From positions 2,232,001 to 2,296,000 of the forward strand of contig JACGCM010001497.1 in assembly GCA_014058105.1 (NCBI GenBank): 64,000 bases of DNA, in the 5' to 3' direction. A program made the translations under genes and the position numbers. Shown here one piece after another: positions 10,621 to 21,988 of the stretch (position 1 is the first letter of the stretch; each line of letters starts with the position of its first letter). The notes below the pieces were generated by a model, which was given only the letters and a program-made list of their open reading frames with translations, made no database searches and was not told the origin of the DNA. The DNA comes from Kingdonia uniflora. Its lineage: Eukaryota; Streptophyta; Magnoliopsida; Ranunculales; Circaeasteraceae.

Positions 10621-11302
10621 CATTTAGTTCTCCTGAAGATGACAAAGAACTTCTTGATCCTGAAGTACCGTATTTAGGACCTATCGGTGCTTTGTTATAC
10701 CTTACAGGTTGTACGAGACCATACTTTTCATTTGCTGTGAACTTGATGGATCACCACAGTTCTCAACCTATGCTGAGACATTGTAATGGAGTTAAGTATG
10801 TATTACACTATCTACGTGGAATTATTGATTTTGGTATATTCTTCCCAAGCAACATCACAGACAAACCGATAAGTTATTAGATCCACACAGGGCCCGTTTA
10901 CAAATGGGATACATATTCACTTACAAAGGTATAACGATATCTTGGAGTTTAGTCAAGCAGATGATGGTTGCGACATCCTCGAACCACTCTGAGATACTTT
11001 CTCTACATGAAACCAGAAGAAAATGCGTTTGGTTGCGGTCGATGGCAGATCACATCAACATTAGTTACGGACTACATTATGTTACTTCACCTTCGACAGT
11101 TTTATTTGAGGGCAATGCCGTTTGCGTTACTCAACTAAAAAACAGATTCCTTAAAGGCGACAAAACAAAACATATTACTCCAAAGTTCTTTCATACTCAT
11201 GAGCTCCAACATAACAGAAAAGTCAATATCCATTTGATACATACTTCTGAGAATCTTACAGATTTGTTCATTAAGTCATTACCAAAGTCTACGTTCAAGT
11301 AA
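10621..11302 (+). pseudogene. Copia E RNase H
   Basis: Frames 10692-10880 and 10904-11302 give GALLYLTGCTRPYFSFAVNL, HWNG-like HCNGVKYVLHYLRGIIDFGI, and after a shift with a short deletion, MGYIFTYKGITISWSLVKQM, VATSSNHSEILSLHETRR, ECVWLRSM-like CVWLRSMADHI, LFEGNAVCVTQL and HITPKFFHTHEL. The end is NLTDLFIKSLPKSTFK. These match the Copia RNase H of the same family. The catalytic block 'YaDAgYlsDPhkarSQTGY' is damaged (LLDPHRARLQMGY in another frame), so activity is lost. Confidence 0.85.
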
Positions 11303-11860
11303 CTAGTTCATGGCATCGGTATGTGATAGCTCATATCGTTTACTCAGAGAGAATTACCATCATCACTCTAGTAGTGGTAAGGCATATGCGCTTTGTATTC
11401 CTTTTGCTAAGCACCAGGTTTATCCCATTGGGTTTATCGGCGTGAGGTTTTAATGAGACAGCTAGTAAGGTGCATCCAACACCGATATGAGATTGGCATA
11501 ATATTTCCCTTGCCTCCTATGCGTAACTTTTCCCATTGGTTTTCTAGCCTTGGATTGTTAGGGCAATCGTCTCACTAGTAGTATATAACGTAAATAAGGA
11601 AGTTGTGATCCATGTAGGACCCACCCGTAAGGGGTTTGGGCTACCCACTGGGCTACACCATACGACATCGACATGGGGACTACACCCCTAGGGGTTTGGC
11701 TAAGAGAGAGAAAAAAAAAACGTAAAGGTTTTTCCTTCCCTTATGTAACAGGTTAGTTTATGCTCTTAATGAAATTATGTTTTCTCCCTAAATATCTTCC
11801 ATCGTTGTTGTCTTTAGATAATTGGTTTATCACGTTATTAGCCTCGTATCTCCACAAACA
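11303..11860 (+). repeat. Copia E 3' end, probable LTR with PBS-like sequence
   Basis: Sequence after the polyprotein has the layout seen at plant Copia 3' ends: 'ccttttgctaagcaccagg', 'cccattgggttt' and 'gaggttttaatgagac'. It leads to an LTR-like segment from about 11580 (ttgtgatccatgtaggacccac). At 11839-11856 there is TTTATCACGTTATTAGCC, close to the TTTATCACGTTATCAGCAC that follows the 5' LTR in some plant Copia families. Exact LTR limits cannot be fixed because the 5' copy is missing. Confidence 0.5.
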
Positions 11861-11978
11861 AACTTTCGATCATTCGTAGTAGATTTCTTGCTTGAAAATT
11901 AACGTTCTTTTTTAATTCATAGTTTGGATTTAAGTTGTGAACTAGAAACCCTAATTTCTTGATTTATTATATAATCTT

Positions 11979-12599
11979 TGTAATGGCCAAATTCCGTAGG
12001 CTCGAAATGGCTTAGAATTTGCTATCACACCAATGAACCTGTGACAATATTCTAATGGAAAACTAGAAATGACATAGGTGGTTTTAGCTTGGAAAACCTC
12101 TGAATAGGTAAAAAAACAACGACCTCGAGTGGAGAATTTTTGCAAAAGTATTTTTATTGCTTGAGGCGGATATCTTATTTCAAGCGATCTCTAGATTTAG
12201 AAATGCTTGAACCTTATAACTAAGAAGTTTGAATGTTTTTGAGAATCTAGAATATGTAGTTTTCTTGGTGAATTCTCGTATAATTTTTTGGTTCTTATCT
12301 CTTATGGGACTTCTTCCTTATATAGGCCTTCTCCACAGTTCTTCATCATGCTGGAGTACGTTCTCCAAATAATGTAGTTAGTGGCGGTTGACTGAGTAAC
12401 TGATGAGTTTATGAGAGACATGTGTCTTTGACTTGTTCAGGTTTTTTGGTTTGAGTTTGACCTATGTTCTTCACTAGTTTGTGGAGTAGGTTGAAATACT
12501 GACTGGAGAAGTCATGTGGAAAATGCGTGAGTCTGAGATGTCAGTAGTTAGAGCTAGAAGCAGCTTGATTAGGGTCATATCAAGGGGTAGGCCTCTACA
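11979..12599 (-). repeat. Tat IV-family LTR, extra copy
   Basis: On the plus strand this runs from TGTAATGGCC to GGCCTCTACA (621 bp), and aligns end to end with the two LTRs of Tat IV (49228-49849 and 63183-63803). In element orientation (minus) it starts TGTAGAGGCC. It has a TATA box (CTATATAAGG, minus, about 12316-12325) and ends GGCCATTACA. The adjoining 12600-12610 sequence is the reverse complement of a purine-rich tract (…GAGGGGGCGAT), which identifies it as the 3' LTR of a minus-strand element. Confidence 0.85.
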
Positions 12600-13580
12600 A
12601 TCGCCCCCTCACAACCGAAGTCACGAGTGGCTTTGGTTGAGAAAGAGTTTGTGGGTAATTGGTATTCGGGTTAAAAAAATTTAATATTAAAATGGAGTAA
12701 TGATGGCTTTGACTGCATGGAAGTTGCGGGGGCTATAGGAAAATGACGTGCATTAAATGAAGATGTGGATGCTGATGTATGTGACGGTTATGATTTGAAG
12801 AGTTACATCTGTATGGAATGATGAGGTTTGGAAAAACGTACCTGCACAATAAATGTAAGGTTATATAAGTAGTACCTGTAACGAGTTTTTGAAACAAAGT
12901 ACGCTTGTAAGTTGTCAAATTCTCTGGAAGTTTCGAAGATGGTGAAGACTTGTAGAATGGTCCTTGAGGAGCGAATCGCTTCGGAAATGCAGAGGTTGAA
13001 GTTAAAGTACTTTGGCGACCAATCCTTGGAGATGTCCATACCCGCTCCTGTTCCTCCGAATTATCAAGGTATGTCGGAAGACGAAGCGGTTGAAGCTGAG
13101 GAGGAATTTACTGTAGGTAGAGCTATCATGTCGTCGTCTTGACAGGCGAGGAACGTTGGGCTTGTCTCCGTACCCTTGCGGAGGACAAGGTTGGGGAGAC
13201 AGATGCAGGGATAGGCATAACTGCAGGGCAGTTATGCTAATTTCTTGTGTTGCAATGGATTCTAAGGTTGGGCTCTCTTCTTCTCTGCCAACTCTGCGGA
13301 GGTGGTGGTTTCATAGGAGGAGGTGATGGTAGTGGAGGAGGAAGACAAAAAGTGGAAGTTTACTTCTGCATTTCTATCACTTTTTAGCGCTAAGAAGACC
13401 TTCAGTTTGAAGAGTTGGGTCCAGTACTGAGTCTTTTGCTTGCATAGTTTCCATTTGAAGTTCGACCAGACTTCAATAAAACTTATGTGAGGGAAGTTTT
13501 TTGTTACGTCTAATGTCTGCTTTGCATCAGGATGAAACATCACTGAAGTAGGACGAACTGAATGATTTGATGCTTCATAA
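12600..13580 (+). pseudogene. Antisense accessory gene, first exon (Tat IV-family copy)
   Basis: Homologous to 49850-50850 and, inverted, to 50885-51885. The coding part starts at ATG 12939 with MVKTCRMVLEERIASEM, then LKYFGDQSLEMSIPAPVPP and MSEDEAVEAEEEF. After a frameshift it continues LTGEERWACLRTLAEDKVGE. The same N-terminal block occurs in the antisense genes of Tat II (22306) and Tat III (37214). Function unknown; see the other antisense-gene entries. Only this 3' LTR-proximal piece of its element is present. At about 13580 homology ends and Tat II begins. Confidence 0.65.
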
Positions 13581-13609
13581 GCATCGTACTTCATTAGCCA
13601 TAAACCCTC

Positions 13610-14030
13610 GAGGAGATATTATCTAAGGTTAACGAATACATCGACCTCGAATGCCTACATGAATCCAATCGCTAGGGGCAAGCCTCGACCACTAACCACA
13701 ACAAACCTCGACTACCTCCTAAACCCATGGTCGCACCCGTTTCACAGGGAAACGAGAGCCACAAGCGCCCTCACTTCGATGCTACCCCTTCTGAAATCCG
13801 CAAAAAACGACCAATGCCCGTCTTACCGAAACTCACTGTACTCATTAGCACCCTTCTCACACACATCCATGCCGATCCTAACTGGCGCACCCTCTTCCCC
13901 ATCGAGGTCTGCAAGGATGAGCCCTGCTGCTAGAATCATAAATGGAATTGCCACCCCACAAAAAAATGCTATGCTCTACAACGATCGCTGGAGATGATTC
14001 TTAAAGAAGGTCGTCTACATCGATATGCCA
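13610..14030 (+). pseudogene. Tat II gag C-terminal fragment
   Basis: Reads KVNEYIDLECLHESNR, a stop, then PKPMVAPVSQGNESHKRPH and IRKKRPMPVLPKLTVLI. After a frameshift near 13920 comes NHKWNCHPTKKCYALQ and RSLEMILKEGRLHRYA. The last part is the plant Tat zinc-knuckle-like block (C..H…GH.T..C..L...I..LI..G.L..yv), leading into protease. The gag capsid part, 5' LTR and primer-binding site of this element are not present. Confidence 0.75.
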
Positions 14031-14750
14031 CCGATCTCCCTAGCTATCTCGACGGGTCGTATCTCAAGCCCCAACCCGCTCCAACTACCGACCCAGCTGA
14101 GGTACATATTTTTCAACTCCACCTCATAGAAGTCAATAACATTGACAGCGGTCATACTCGAAGCAAGGGCAAACGAGTCGAAGAATGCTATAAACTCACT
14201 TATCAGGAGAAATTACCCATCCTTCTACCCGAATCTAGCCAACGCCCTCGACCCAAAGGTATATTCTTCATCGATTGCTATACTTCTCATGTTCGCATCC
14301 CCCACTCTGATCCTTTAGTCATCATGATCAAGGTTAAACATCTCGTCTTACACACTATGCTCATTAATACGGTCAGTGCAGTAGACGTTTTCTTCCTCCA
14401 GACCGTCCGTGCCATACAAAAAATAAACCTTATTATACCGGCCAACGTCAAACTTAAGGGCTTTAATAGTGCCACTAAAGTCACCGTCGGTCGCTTTAGC
14501 CTCCCTGTCACTACCGGTCCAGTTACCCTCCAAACCATTTTTCTCATCATCGATAAGAAATTTGAATATCTAGGCATTCTAGGGCGTGATTGGCTTCATG
14601 CCATGAAGGCCATACCTTCTACTTATCACTAGAAATTACGTTTCACTACCCCTTGTGGCACATGGAATAGGAAAGGTTCCAAACGCCTAGCTCGATCATG
14701 CGAGCATCCCAAAATCGATCTTACTAGAAAACTTGTTAAGCCATAACAAT
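14031..14750 (+). pseudogene. Tat II aspartic protease region
   Basis: A long open frame (13994-14632). It contains DPLVIMIKVKHLVLHTMLIN, TVSAVDVFFLQTV, VGRFSLPVTTGPVTLQTIF and LGILGRDWLHAMKAIPSTYH. These are the blocks of Tat/Ogre proteases, where the catalytic motif is DTGS (…mLIDtGSsvdvlf…). Here it reads NTVS (about 14362-14373): catalytic Asp to Asn and Gly to Val, so the enzyme would be inactive although the frame stays open for 212 codons. It ends with KLRFTTPCGTWNRKGSKR, the usual linker to RT. Confidence 0.85.
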
Positions 14751-15640
14751 CAATGCTTTTCTCTCTCCCCACACCATCGAACCTTTCTACCACGCCTGTC
14801 GAACCTACTATTTATGACGAACTCAATGGCCCTAGTCGAGGTATGTTCATTGGTAGTTTTTGGGATTCTATCGAAAGCCTCGAGCTCAACACATTCCTTC
14901 GAGTAAATAAAGATGTTTTTTACCCAGACTTTTAATTTGATGCCTGGCATCGACCCCACCTTGGCCTACCATCAACTTGACCTTATCTCTAAATTTACAG
15001 CTGTGAAGCAGAAGAAGTACACTTTGGCACCGAGGATTCGAGAAGCAGTGAACCTCGAGGTCAAAAAACTCCTAGCAGTTGGTTTTATCAGAGAAGTCAA
15101 GTATGCCTATTGGATCTCAAATATTGCAGCTGTCCCCAAAAAGAATGGCAAGATTTAAATTTGCGTTGACTTCACAGATCTCAATAAGTACATACTGAAG
15201 GACAGCGTCCTTCTCCTAATCATTTCCGCACTTCTGGATGTTACAGCTGGCCATGAACACTTATCTATGATGGATACAGCTTTGGGTTACAACCAGGTAC
15301 CCCTCCTCCCTGAGGACAAACTTAAAACTTTATTTATTACTGAACAAGGACTTTACTGCTTTAACGTGATGTCTTTCGGCCTAACAAAAGCAGGTGCCAC
15401 TTACCAACGACTCGTTACCACCATGTTCAAACACCTGCTAGGCAAGTCGGTCGAAGTATATATTGATGACATGCTATGCAAAAGCCTCTAAAAACATAAC
15501 CATATGCAAGACCTAACCGACATATTCTCAATACTTTGTTCTTATAACATAAAATTGAACCCAGAGAAATACCAATTTGGCGATTCCTCTGGCAAATTCT
15601 TGGGCCACCTCATCAGAAAACGAGGTATCGAGATCGACTC
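14751..15640 (+). pseudogene. Tat II reverse transcriptase
   Basis: 14913-15158 gives MPGIDPTLAYHQLDL, REAVNLEVKKLLAVGFIREV and ISNIAAVPKKNGKI, then a stop, ICVDFTDLNKY and a frameshift. 15267-15491 gives MMDTALGYNQVPLLPED, FITEQGLYCFNVMSFGL, AGATYQRLVTTMFKHLLGK and EVYIDDMLCKS. The YIDD active site is intact (15459-15470). It continues with HMQDLTDIFSIL and LNPEKYQFG to GKFLGHLI. These are Ty3/Gypsy RT blocks of the Tat/Ogre type. Two or three lesions break the frame. Confidence 0.9.
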
Positions 15641-16345
15641 ATATTCGCGCCCTCATTAATATGCCTTCCCCTCGAACTAAAAAAGACGTCCAAAAGGTTG
15701 CTAGCAAAATAGCCACCCTGAACCGCATTTTCTCAAAATCCTCTGACCGTTGTGTTTGTATTTTCTCCCTTTTACTACACCAAGACATCCATAAGGCCAA
15801 AAAGAACAACCCCAAAGTTAATTGGACACCCGAATGCGAACAGGGCTTCCTCGAACTCAAAACCTACCTTGGTCGACCACCTATCATCAATACCCTCATC
15901 AAAGGCAAAATGATATTCTTATATCTTGCAGTCACCGATACTTCTATTAGCTCGGTCCTTATTCAATTTGAAACCAATATCAAGAAACCCGTATACTTTA
16001 TCAGCAAAACTCTAACACCTGCTAAAACTTGATATACCAAGCTTGAGTGATTGCCCTTATACTTGTCTATATTGCTCGAAAGCTCAAACCATACTTCCAA
16101 GATCACCCTATACGTATTATCACCAGCTACCCTCTTCGAGAGATCCTTAGCAAGAAAGATAAGTCCAGACGAGTGTAACAATGGTCCGTCTATCTCGGTG
16201 AACATGACATCACTTTCGAAAAACAGATATCACAAATGGGCCAATCAGTCGCTGACTTCCTTGCCGACTTCCCGGTCGAAGATATCAGCTGGGAGGAACA
16301 CGAAGGCGATCTACCTGAAGACTAGCCCGAATAGAATGGCCCTTA
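15641..16345 (+). pseudogene. Tat II RT-linked RNase H
   Basis: 15577-16032 reads DVQKVASKIATLNRIFSKSS, WTPECEQGFLELKTYLG, FLYLAVTDTSISSVLIQFE and KPVYFISKTLTPAKT. This is the 'f.wt.ec..aF..lK.yL..pp.l…l.lYlavs..avsavLvre…kpvyyvSktL..ae.rY' pattern. After a frameshift come 'LLEIAYIARKLKPYFQ' in outline and GQSVADFLADFPVE (16245-16285). This is the first of two RNase H domains found in Tat elements. Confidence 0.85.
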
Positions 16346-16802
16346 AAACCCTAATGTGGGTTGACGTCCTTTTACAGATGGATCTACCAGACCTAATGGT
16401 TTGGGGATAGGTATCGTCCTGGTTACTCCTTCCAATGCCCGCATCGAAAAGGCTGTCAAGTTAAAATTTAAATGTTCCTACAATAAGGCCGAGTACGAAG
16501 CTTTGATACATGGTTTCGATCTCACTCTTGAACTTGGTGTTCCCAAACTTCTAGTATTTACCGATTCCCAACTTGTTCAAACACAATAATCTGGCAAAAA
16601 TCAGGCAAACAGTCGCATGATTGAGTATGCCGCCCTTGTCCGTCATCGCATGGATCATTTCCCTAAAATATCTTCTATTACACATTACCCTCGAGGAAAA
16701 AATAGACATGCCGACACCCTTGCCTACATAGCAGCCATTTTAGGCCAGTCTGAATCTCGAACACTCCATATCAAAGTACTCGAACGCCCAAGTATCGACT
16801 AG
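16346..16802 (+). pseudogene. Tat II second (archaeal-type) RNase H
   Basis: Reads GSTRPNGLGIGIVLVTPSNA, IEKAVKLKFKCSYNKAEYEA, LIHGFDLTLELGVPKLLVFT and DSQLVQTQ, then RMIEYAALVRHRMDHF and YPRGKNRHADTLAYIAAI. The GsGiGivL, asNN.AEYEAL and DSqLv blocks and the final NrhADaLA mark the extra aRNH domain of the Tat lineage. The acidic residues EYEAL, TDSQ and HAD are kept. A stop (about 16588) splits it. Confidence 0.85.
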
Positions 16803-18057
16803 ATGAAAGTCAATGCCTTCCATACTAGAGGTGAGAGTCTTGATCCCGACGGTTGGCGCATACCCTTTCTTGCATATTTCAATAGTTCTACCCTCCTAAA
16901 CAACCCTAAAGGCAAATCTTCGTTATTGGAGAGTTACCGACGATGCACCATTCTCAAAGGCGGACTACATCGCAAATCCCCAAATGGCGTACACCTCCGT
17001 TGCATCTCCCAACACGAAGCCACCACCATACTTACCAAACTCTATGAAGGTAATTGTGGTACTCACACTGCTGGCCAATCTATGGCTCTTCGAGCCGTAA
17101 CCCACAGTTTATTCTGACCCAATATGAAGAAACAAGCTGAAGAGTATGCGAAACACTGTGAAAAATGCCAATGTCATGCCCACGGCATCAGATGCCCTTC
17201 ACAAGACCTCTATTGAGGCCAAGTTGCTTGGCCATTCAAGCGGCGGGCCATTAATCTAGTGGGCCCTTTCCTCAAAGCTTCGGGTAACATAGAACACATT
17301 TTAGTGGCCACATATTACTTTACTAAATTGGTCGAAGCCATGCCTTTATTTTAAACCTGGGAAGAGGAAGTCATCAAGTTCTTATGGGAAAATGTTATTA
17401 CATATTTTGGTTGCCCTCATATGATTCGATGCGATAACGGTTCGTTAGGAATAAAGTTCACAATTTCCTCAATAAGTAAAAGATTATCCTTTCCCCCTCT
17501 ACCCCCTATTACCCACATGGAAATGGTCATGTCGAAGCAATCAATAAAACTATAGTAGATGGCCTTTAGAAATGTGTCGATCAAAAGAAAAGCCGATGGG
17601 TTCAAGAACTGCAACATGTACTCTGAGCCTATCGAAGCACACCAAGAAAGGTGACGGGATGTACTCATTTTCTCTTAGCTTATGGCGCCGAAGCTGTGCT
17701 GCCCACTCAGTTCGATGTGCCAACGCGCGACCCTGACCTCCCCGATGAAGATAACGTGTTTGAACTTGGATGCAACATGATATAGATCGATGAAACCAGA
17801 GACCGAGCTATTGCTAAGCTTAGCCATTATTACCTCTCCCTCCAGAAGTCATTTAACAAAAGGGTTTGACCATGTAGCTTCGATATTGAAGACCTGGTAC
17901 TTTAGTGAGTCACACCCTCTTTGAAGCCTCACAATGTCGGCAAGTTAGCTGAATCCTGGGAAGGACTTTATGTTGTGTATGACAAAATCGACAAAGGATC
18001 CTATTATCTAATGACTGAAGCTGAGGAGCCCCTCCCCAACCCTTGGAACACAATGTG
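16803..18057 (+). pseudogene. Tat II integrase
   Basis: 16803-17117 gives the N-terminal region (WRIPFLAYFN, LKGGLHRKSPNGVHLRCIS, TKLYEGNCGTHTAG), followed by the zinc-binding KQAEEYAKHCEKCQCHAHG. The core follows: WPFKRRAINLVGPF, ILVATYYFTKLVEAMPL, ITYFGCPHMIRCDNGS and, shifted, HGNGHVEAINKTIVDGL, with the catalytic Glu in HVEAINK. The C-terminus reads GCTHFLLAYGAEAVLPTQFD, LVLxxV and GKLAESWEGLYVVYDK, ending NPWNTM near 18057. No chromodomain. Several stops. It ends about 540 bp before the convergent antisense gene. Confidence 0.9.
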
Positions 18058-18599
18058 ATTAGTCTCATACACCAGGCCGCGACCACCACCTTGCTCAACA
18101 GATGTAAATATAATATAATCAATGAACATCTTTTTCTCCTCTGAGCTTCATGTTATGCCTCCAGTAAACTTCTTAAGTTGGTCAAACTTAAGTATCATGT
18201 CAACCCTTCGACCCGACTGATACTTGGGGCGACTTCAAAGTTTTTTAAGGTTTCAATTTGTGCGAACCTGAGTAGCATGAATGGTCGATAGACCGGACAC
18301 TCGGGGATGCATTGGGGCTGACCTCATAATGCTTCGCGACTTTAGACGTCCGAAACATTCCATACTTCAATTCTCACACAAAGATACAAGCATACAAACA
18401 TTCCAGCAATTCAATTCAAATTCATTCAAGCAATTCAAGTCAAGTACATACCAGCAGGTCAGGTTCAACTACATTACACATGGTTCAAATGCTACATATC
18501 AATTACACATTGTTCGAATTCAACATGCCAACAATTCAAGGAAAGAAAGTTTATTACATGCAATAGAAGCCAAAGACATACCTTCTACAAATACCCTAC
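18058..18599. other. Spacer between Tat II pol and the convergent antisense gene
   Basis: Noncoding sequence with short degenerate repeats: two related segments at about 18170-18235 and 18250-18325 share 'tcaa.ttaaGtatcatgt…ga.cgactgatacttGGGGc.gac', and 'attcaagcaattcaa' words recur at 18395-18440. It separates two genes that face each other tail to tail. Confidence 0.5.
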
Positions 18600-19245
18600 T
18601 CACACAGGAGTGGCCACACCTACTACTTCTTCACGATCTTCTACAGTAACACCTCTACTACCTTCGACAGTGGGGTTCAGTCCTGAAGCATCAGTAGTAC
18701 CTTTGACTACAATAAACCCTAGAACATTTCCCGCACCAACACCATCCCCTTCGACCATGGGATCAGCTAACATATCTCCAACACCTCCCCCTATAGGGTC
18801 CACTTCCATCCCTTCTGTCTGTGTAACATCTTCGATAACATGTTCTTCTGTCGGGGGATAGGGCTCGAATGTCTTTGGATCGTACCCTAACCCATTTATA
18901 AACTTCTTCAGGGCTTTGGTCATGTCATACTCCTCATTATACTATGCCTAGAAACGCGCTTTGTTATTCTTCAGCTGCACATCTTACTAACCAGCTTTGC
19001 CTACAACACTGCTACCGTCTGATTATAGTTGGCAATCTCAGCTTTGACTTCCCTCGTGATATCGACTCAAATCTATAACTTATCTCATTCTAGCACACCG
19101 ACCTGAGTCTCTACCGACATAATGGTCCCCTGCGAGAGCTCATGCCTTTCCCTCGCCTTCTTCAGCTGCTCACTCGATAACTTCAGGGATTTCTTATATG
19201 CTAGCACCCAAGCATTCACCTGTACGAATACTCGACTACTTAGCC
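18600..19245 (-). pseudogene. Tat II antisense gene, coiled-coil and C-terminal part
   Basis: Minus strand. 19230-18930 reads SSEQLKKARERHELSQGTIM, REVKAEIANYNQTVAVL and VQLKNNKARF, a heptad-rich coiled coil with five stops. 18923-18600 is open for 107 codons: MTKALKKFINGLGYDPKTFE, then PYPPTEEHVIEDVTQTEGME, a Gly/Val/Asp-rich low-complexity stretch and the stop. The C-terminus has the form of plant gag-like accessory proteins of Tat elements (…GyD…fep.p…). It is on the strand opposite to pol. Function unknown. Confidence 0.6.
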
Positions 19246-20660
19246 ATTCTCGAAGAAAAATTTCAACTTAAAAATTCCATAAACACTTACCTGGTACAAA
19301 GCTTTGTTAACTTGTTTCCCCACTTTATTTGGGTTTGTGCCGCCGAGAGTAGCCATTGACTTGGCTGTTATATGGGCGTTCTTCTCCAGTTCGACCTCGC
19401 GTCGCCTCACTTCGGCTGGTTCATCCTCATCATCAACCATCTATTCTCGAGCCCTCTTCCGTAAAGTTGTCTTCATTTGTTACATGGTTGAAGCTTCGTC
19501 AGTGACCTTGCCTTTACCCGTGCTGGTCTGCCACGGTATCTTGTGTATAGTCTCGGGCACACTCGACCGTACCATCCCAGGCCCTCCTCGTTGAGACCTC
19601 GGTACAAAGTTCGACTTGAGGCTAAAATTGTCGCAATCCTTCTCACCTACCCTCGTCGAAGAACTTCCTTCTTTTCTCTTCCTTGAATGCCCAGCAGCAA
19701 CTGGAACGTCTCTCAGCAAACTATTTGCCTTCTTTTGTCTCTTTTTCACAATACCCAGCTACCTTTACCCACTTTTTATCCTGGTTAATCAGTTCATCAA
19801 TATAAACCCTCGGGTTCTTCAATGCATTATTTGTGGGATCTCCTAATTATGACGAAAAAGATCAAAAGTTTATTCGACCCACATAGTGAACATACTTCGA
19901 CTGAAAAATTACTTGGATTATACAACCTATGCTTCAGCCTATATTCTTTTTCCCCCTGTACATTCTCATAGTTCCCCCTCACCTTATCCCACCCACGCCC
20001 AGTCGAACACAGGTCAAATAACCATGGCTTGTCTGAATAGCATTAAATATGATATGTATCGCCTTCTTATTCGCTTTCCTCGAATAGAATGACACAATGT
20101 CGAACGACTCGATCAAAAACTTCCTTTCGCGTCGTAATTCCACATTTATCCCCCGACAACTCCTATCATCTCATAAAAAATTCCATTCATCTGGCATGGG
20201 GCAACATCCCTGAAATTCAATACCTGCTTCACCAGCTTTTGAGGAGGCAGTTGCATCCCTAATTGAATTTGGTCTCTAAACGCCATAATCCCCACCTGAG
20301 GAGAATCCTAAAACGTGTACTCGGCCCTTAACGGTACCAGAATAACACCAACCATCAACAAACCATGTTTCTCCATGAATCAATCCAGCCTCGCATTTTC
20401 CTAAGCCGAGATTGGCCCCACCGTTGTCTCCAAATCGTCCATATCCTCCCTATTATCATTCTCCTCCTCTTCCCCTTCCACCCTCTCATAACCCGAAGGT
20501 TCAACAGCACCTTCGATCCCATTTTCCTCTTTCTCCTCATGTTCTTCTTCATCACTCTCTCCGACTATTCGAGGCCTACGACAGCTCCTAGTCGATGCTC
20601 CAACCTCTGGTACTACCACAGCCAATGGGGCGTCTGTGGTAATTCCTAATATTTCCACAT
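19246..20660 (-). pseudogene. Tat II antisense gene, central part (gypsy-type transposon domain-like)
   Basis: Minus strand. 20658-20401 is an acidic stretch (STRSCRRPRIVGESDEEEHE, NDNREDMDDLETTVGPISA). 20286-20145 reads MAFRDQIQLGMQLPPQKLVK, QVLNFRDVAPCQMNGIFYEM, IGVV. This resembles the 'GL.lPlhpfv..vl..l.iaPsQL.pN.wri…' core of the Pfam 'putative gypsy type transposon' domain found in plants. 19749-19480 is basic and Ser-rich (AAGHSRKRKEGSSSTRVGEK) and looks like a nuclear localisation signal. 19440-19240 continues (AEVRRREVELEKNAHITAKS). Order and composition match the antisense genes of Tat III and Tat IV. Introns are likely between the pieces. Confidence 0.6.
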
Positions 20661-21988
20661 CACTGCTCTCACCCCCTCAATCTCAACCAGATATACTCGG
20701 TTCATTTACTATGTCCTCCTCATCTACCTGACTCATCCTCAAAGCTTGACGGACAGGTACGTAAAATACCCTACAGAAGAAGAGGAGCGACATTAGCTCG
20801 ATATATTTGAGTATCAAAGTTTGATATCATAATATTATCTACTCTCCTCAAATCGATCAACCTACAGATGAATAATCGATTGCTACTCCCACCACCCCTT
20901 CACTCCTCCCAATTGTCCACTTGGCCAAACTTCTAGCCACATGGGTTACCCTTCCTCAGTCACGCAGTTATAACCAAAAAGCTAAGTAGCACTCACCGTA
21001 CATTGAAAAGAGCGACAGCAAAAAATAAATGGTCTATCGTTACCGAGAAATCAAAAGTACACCTGTTTGAATAGATCAGAGTTATCAGCAACAATGGTGT
21101 CTTCTTGCCTCCTTTCTAGCAATTGCAACTGCAACAATGGTGTACTTCTCTTTCTCTTCCTCCTTTCTCTCCTTTTAGTTGTTTGGAAATAATGACTCTC
21201 TCTCTCTCTCTTACCTCGTTAAATACCTCCAAAAATAACAAAACTGCCTCGATTTCCCCTACTCACCATCATTACCACTCCTCCACTCCCCCCGTATTTT
21301 TGGCCATGATGTGTTTTGTCGATTTTGCCCTTACGCGCCCCCACGTGCGTATCACATACTTATACTAGATAGTATTTTTTTAGCCCTCTCAAACCTTCTA
21401 ACACACAACGCAAAGTTGTCAACTCAAGTCCATGTGTCACATCCATCCCAAACCCGAGGAACCATCATGATGGCCTGCAACGGCACACTGCCCCATGCAT
21501 CGTACCACCTCTGACAATTCTGCCATTTCGGCTGTCAAATTTTACAGTCGAAACATCCCTTGCCTTCATTTTCGAGCCCTCTTATCCATTCCACTATAGT
21601 TGTACCCTTCGACCACATATGTTTTCGAGCCATCTCATACACTCATACATATACATAAGTTCTCAAACCTTCGATCAATATTTTTCGTTACAGAAAGGAA
21701 CAAGATTTTCTTACCCTTTTTATTCATTTTCATTACTCAAGTTCAAAGTTCAACTATTAGAACCACGCCTTTATTATCTTTATCTACAGTACTTATCAGA
21801 GGTATACTATCACACTTCAACAAAACATTGTTTCATTCAAAAACCATCGAGCATACATCACCAAATTTAAAAAAAAAAAAAAAACGACAACAACAACAGC
21901 AGTAACAACAGTAACAAGACTAACAAATATAGGCATCTACATACCCACCCCAAATTCTGAAGACCCCCTATTTACATATGGGGTAGTT
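20661..21988. other. Probable intron or leader of the Tat II antisense gene
   Basis: AT- and pyrimidine-rich sequence between the first exon block (22306-21990) and the central part. It includes a CTCTCT run (21197-21212) and an A-run of about 17 followed by CAA/CAG words (21869-21905). No conserved protein seen on either strand. Confidence 0.35.

Noticed and set aside
13262..13594. 110-codon minus-strand open frame
   Set aside because: It lies opposite the antisense-gene first-exon region, resembles nothing, and the homologous copies at 50500-50850 and 50900-51200 do not keep it open.
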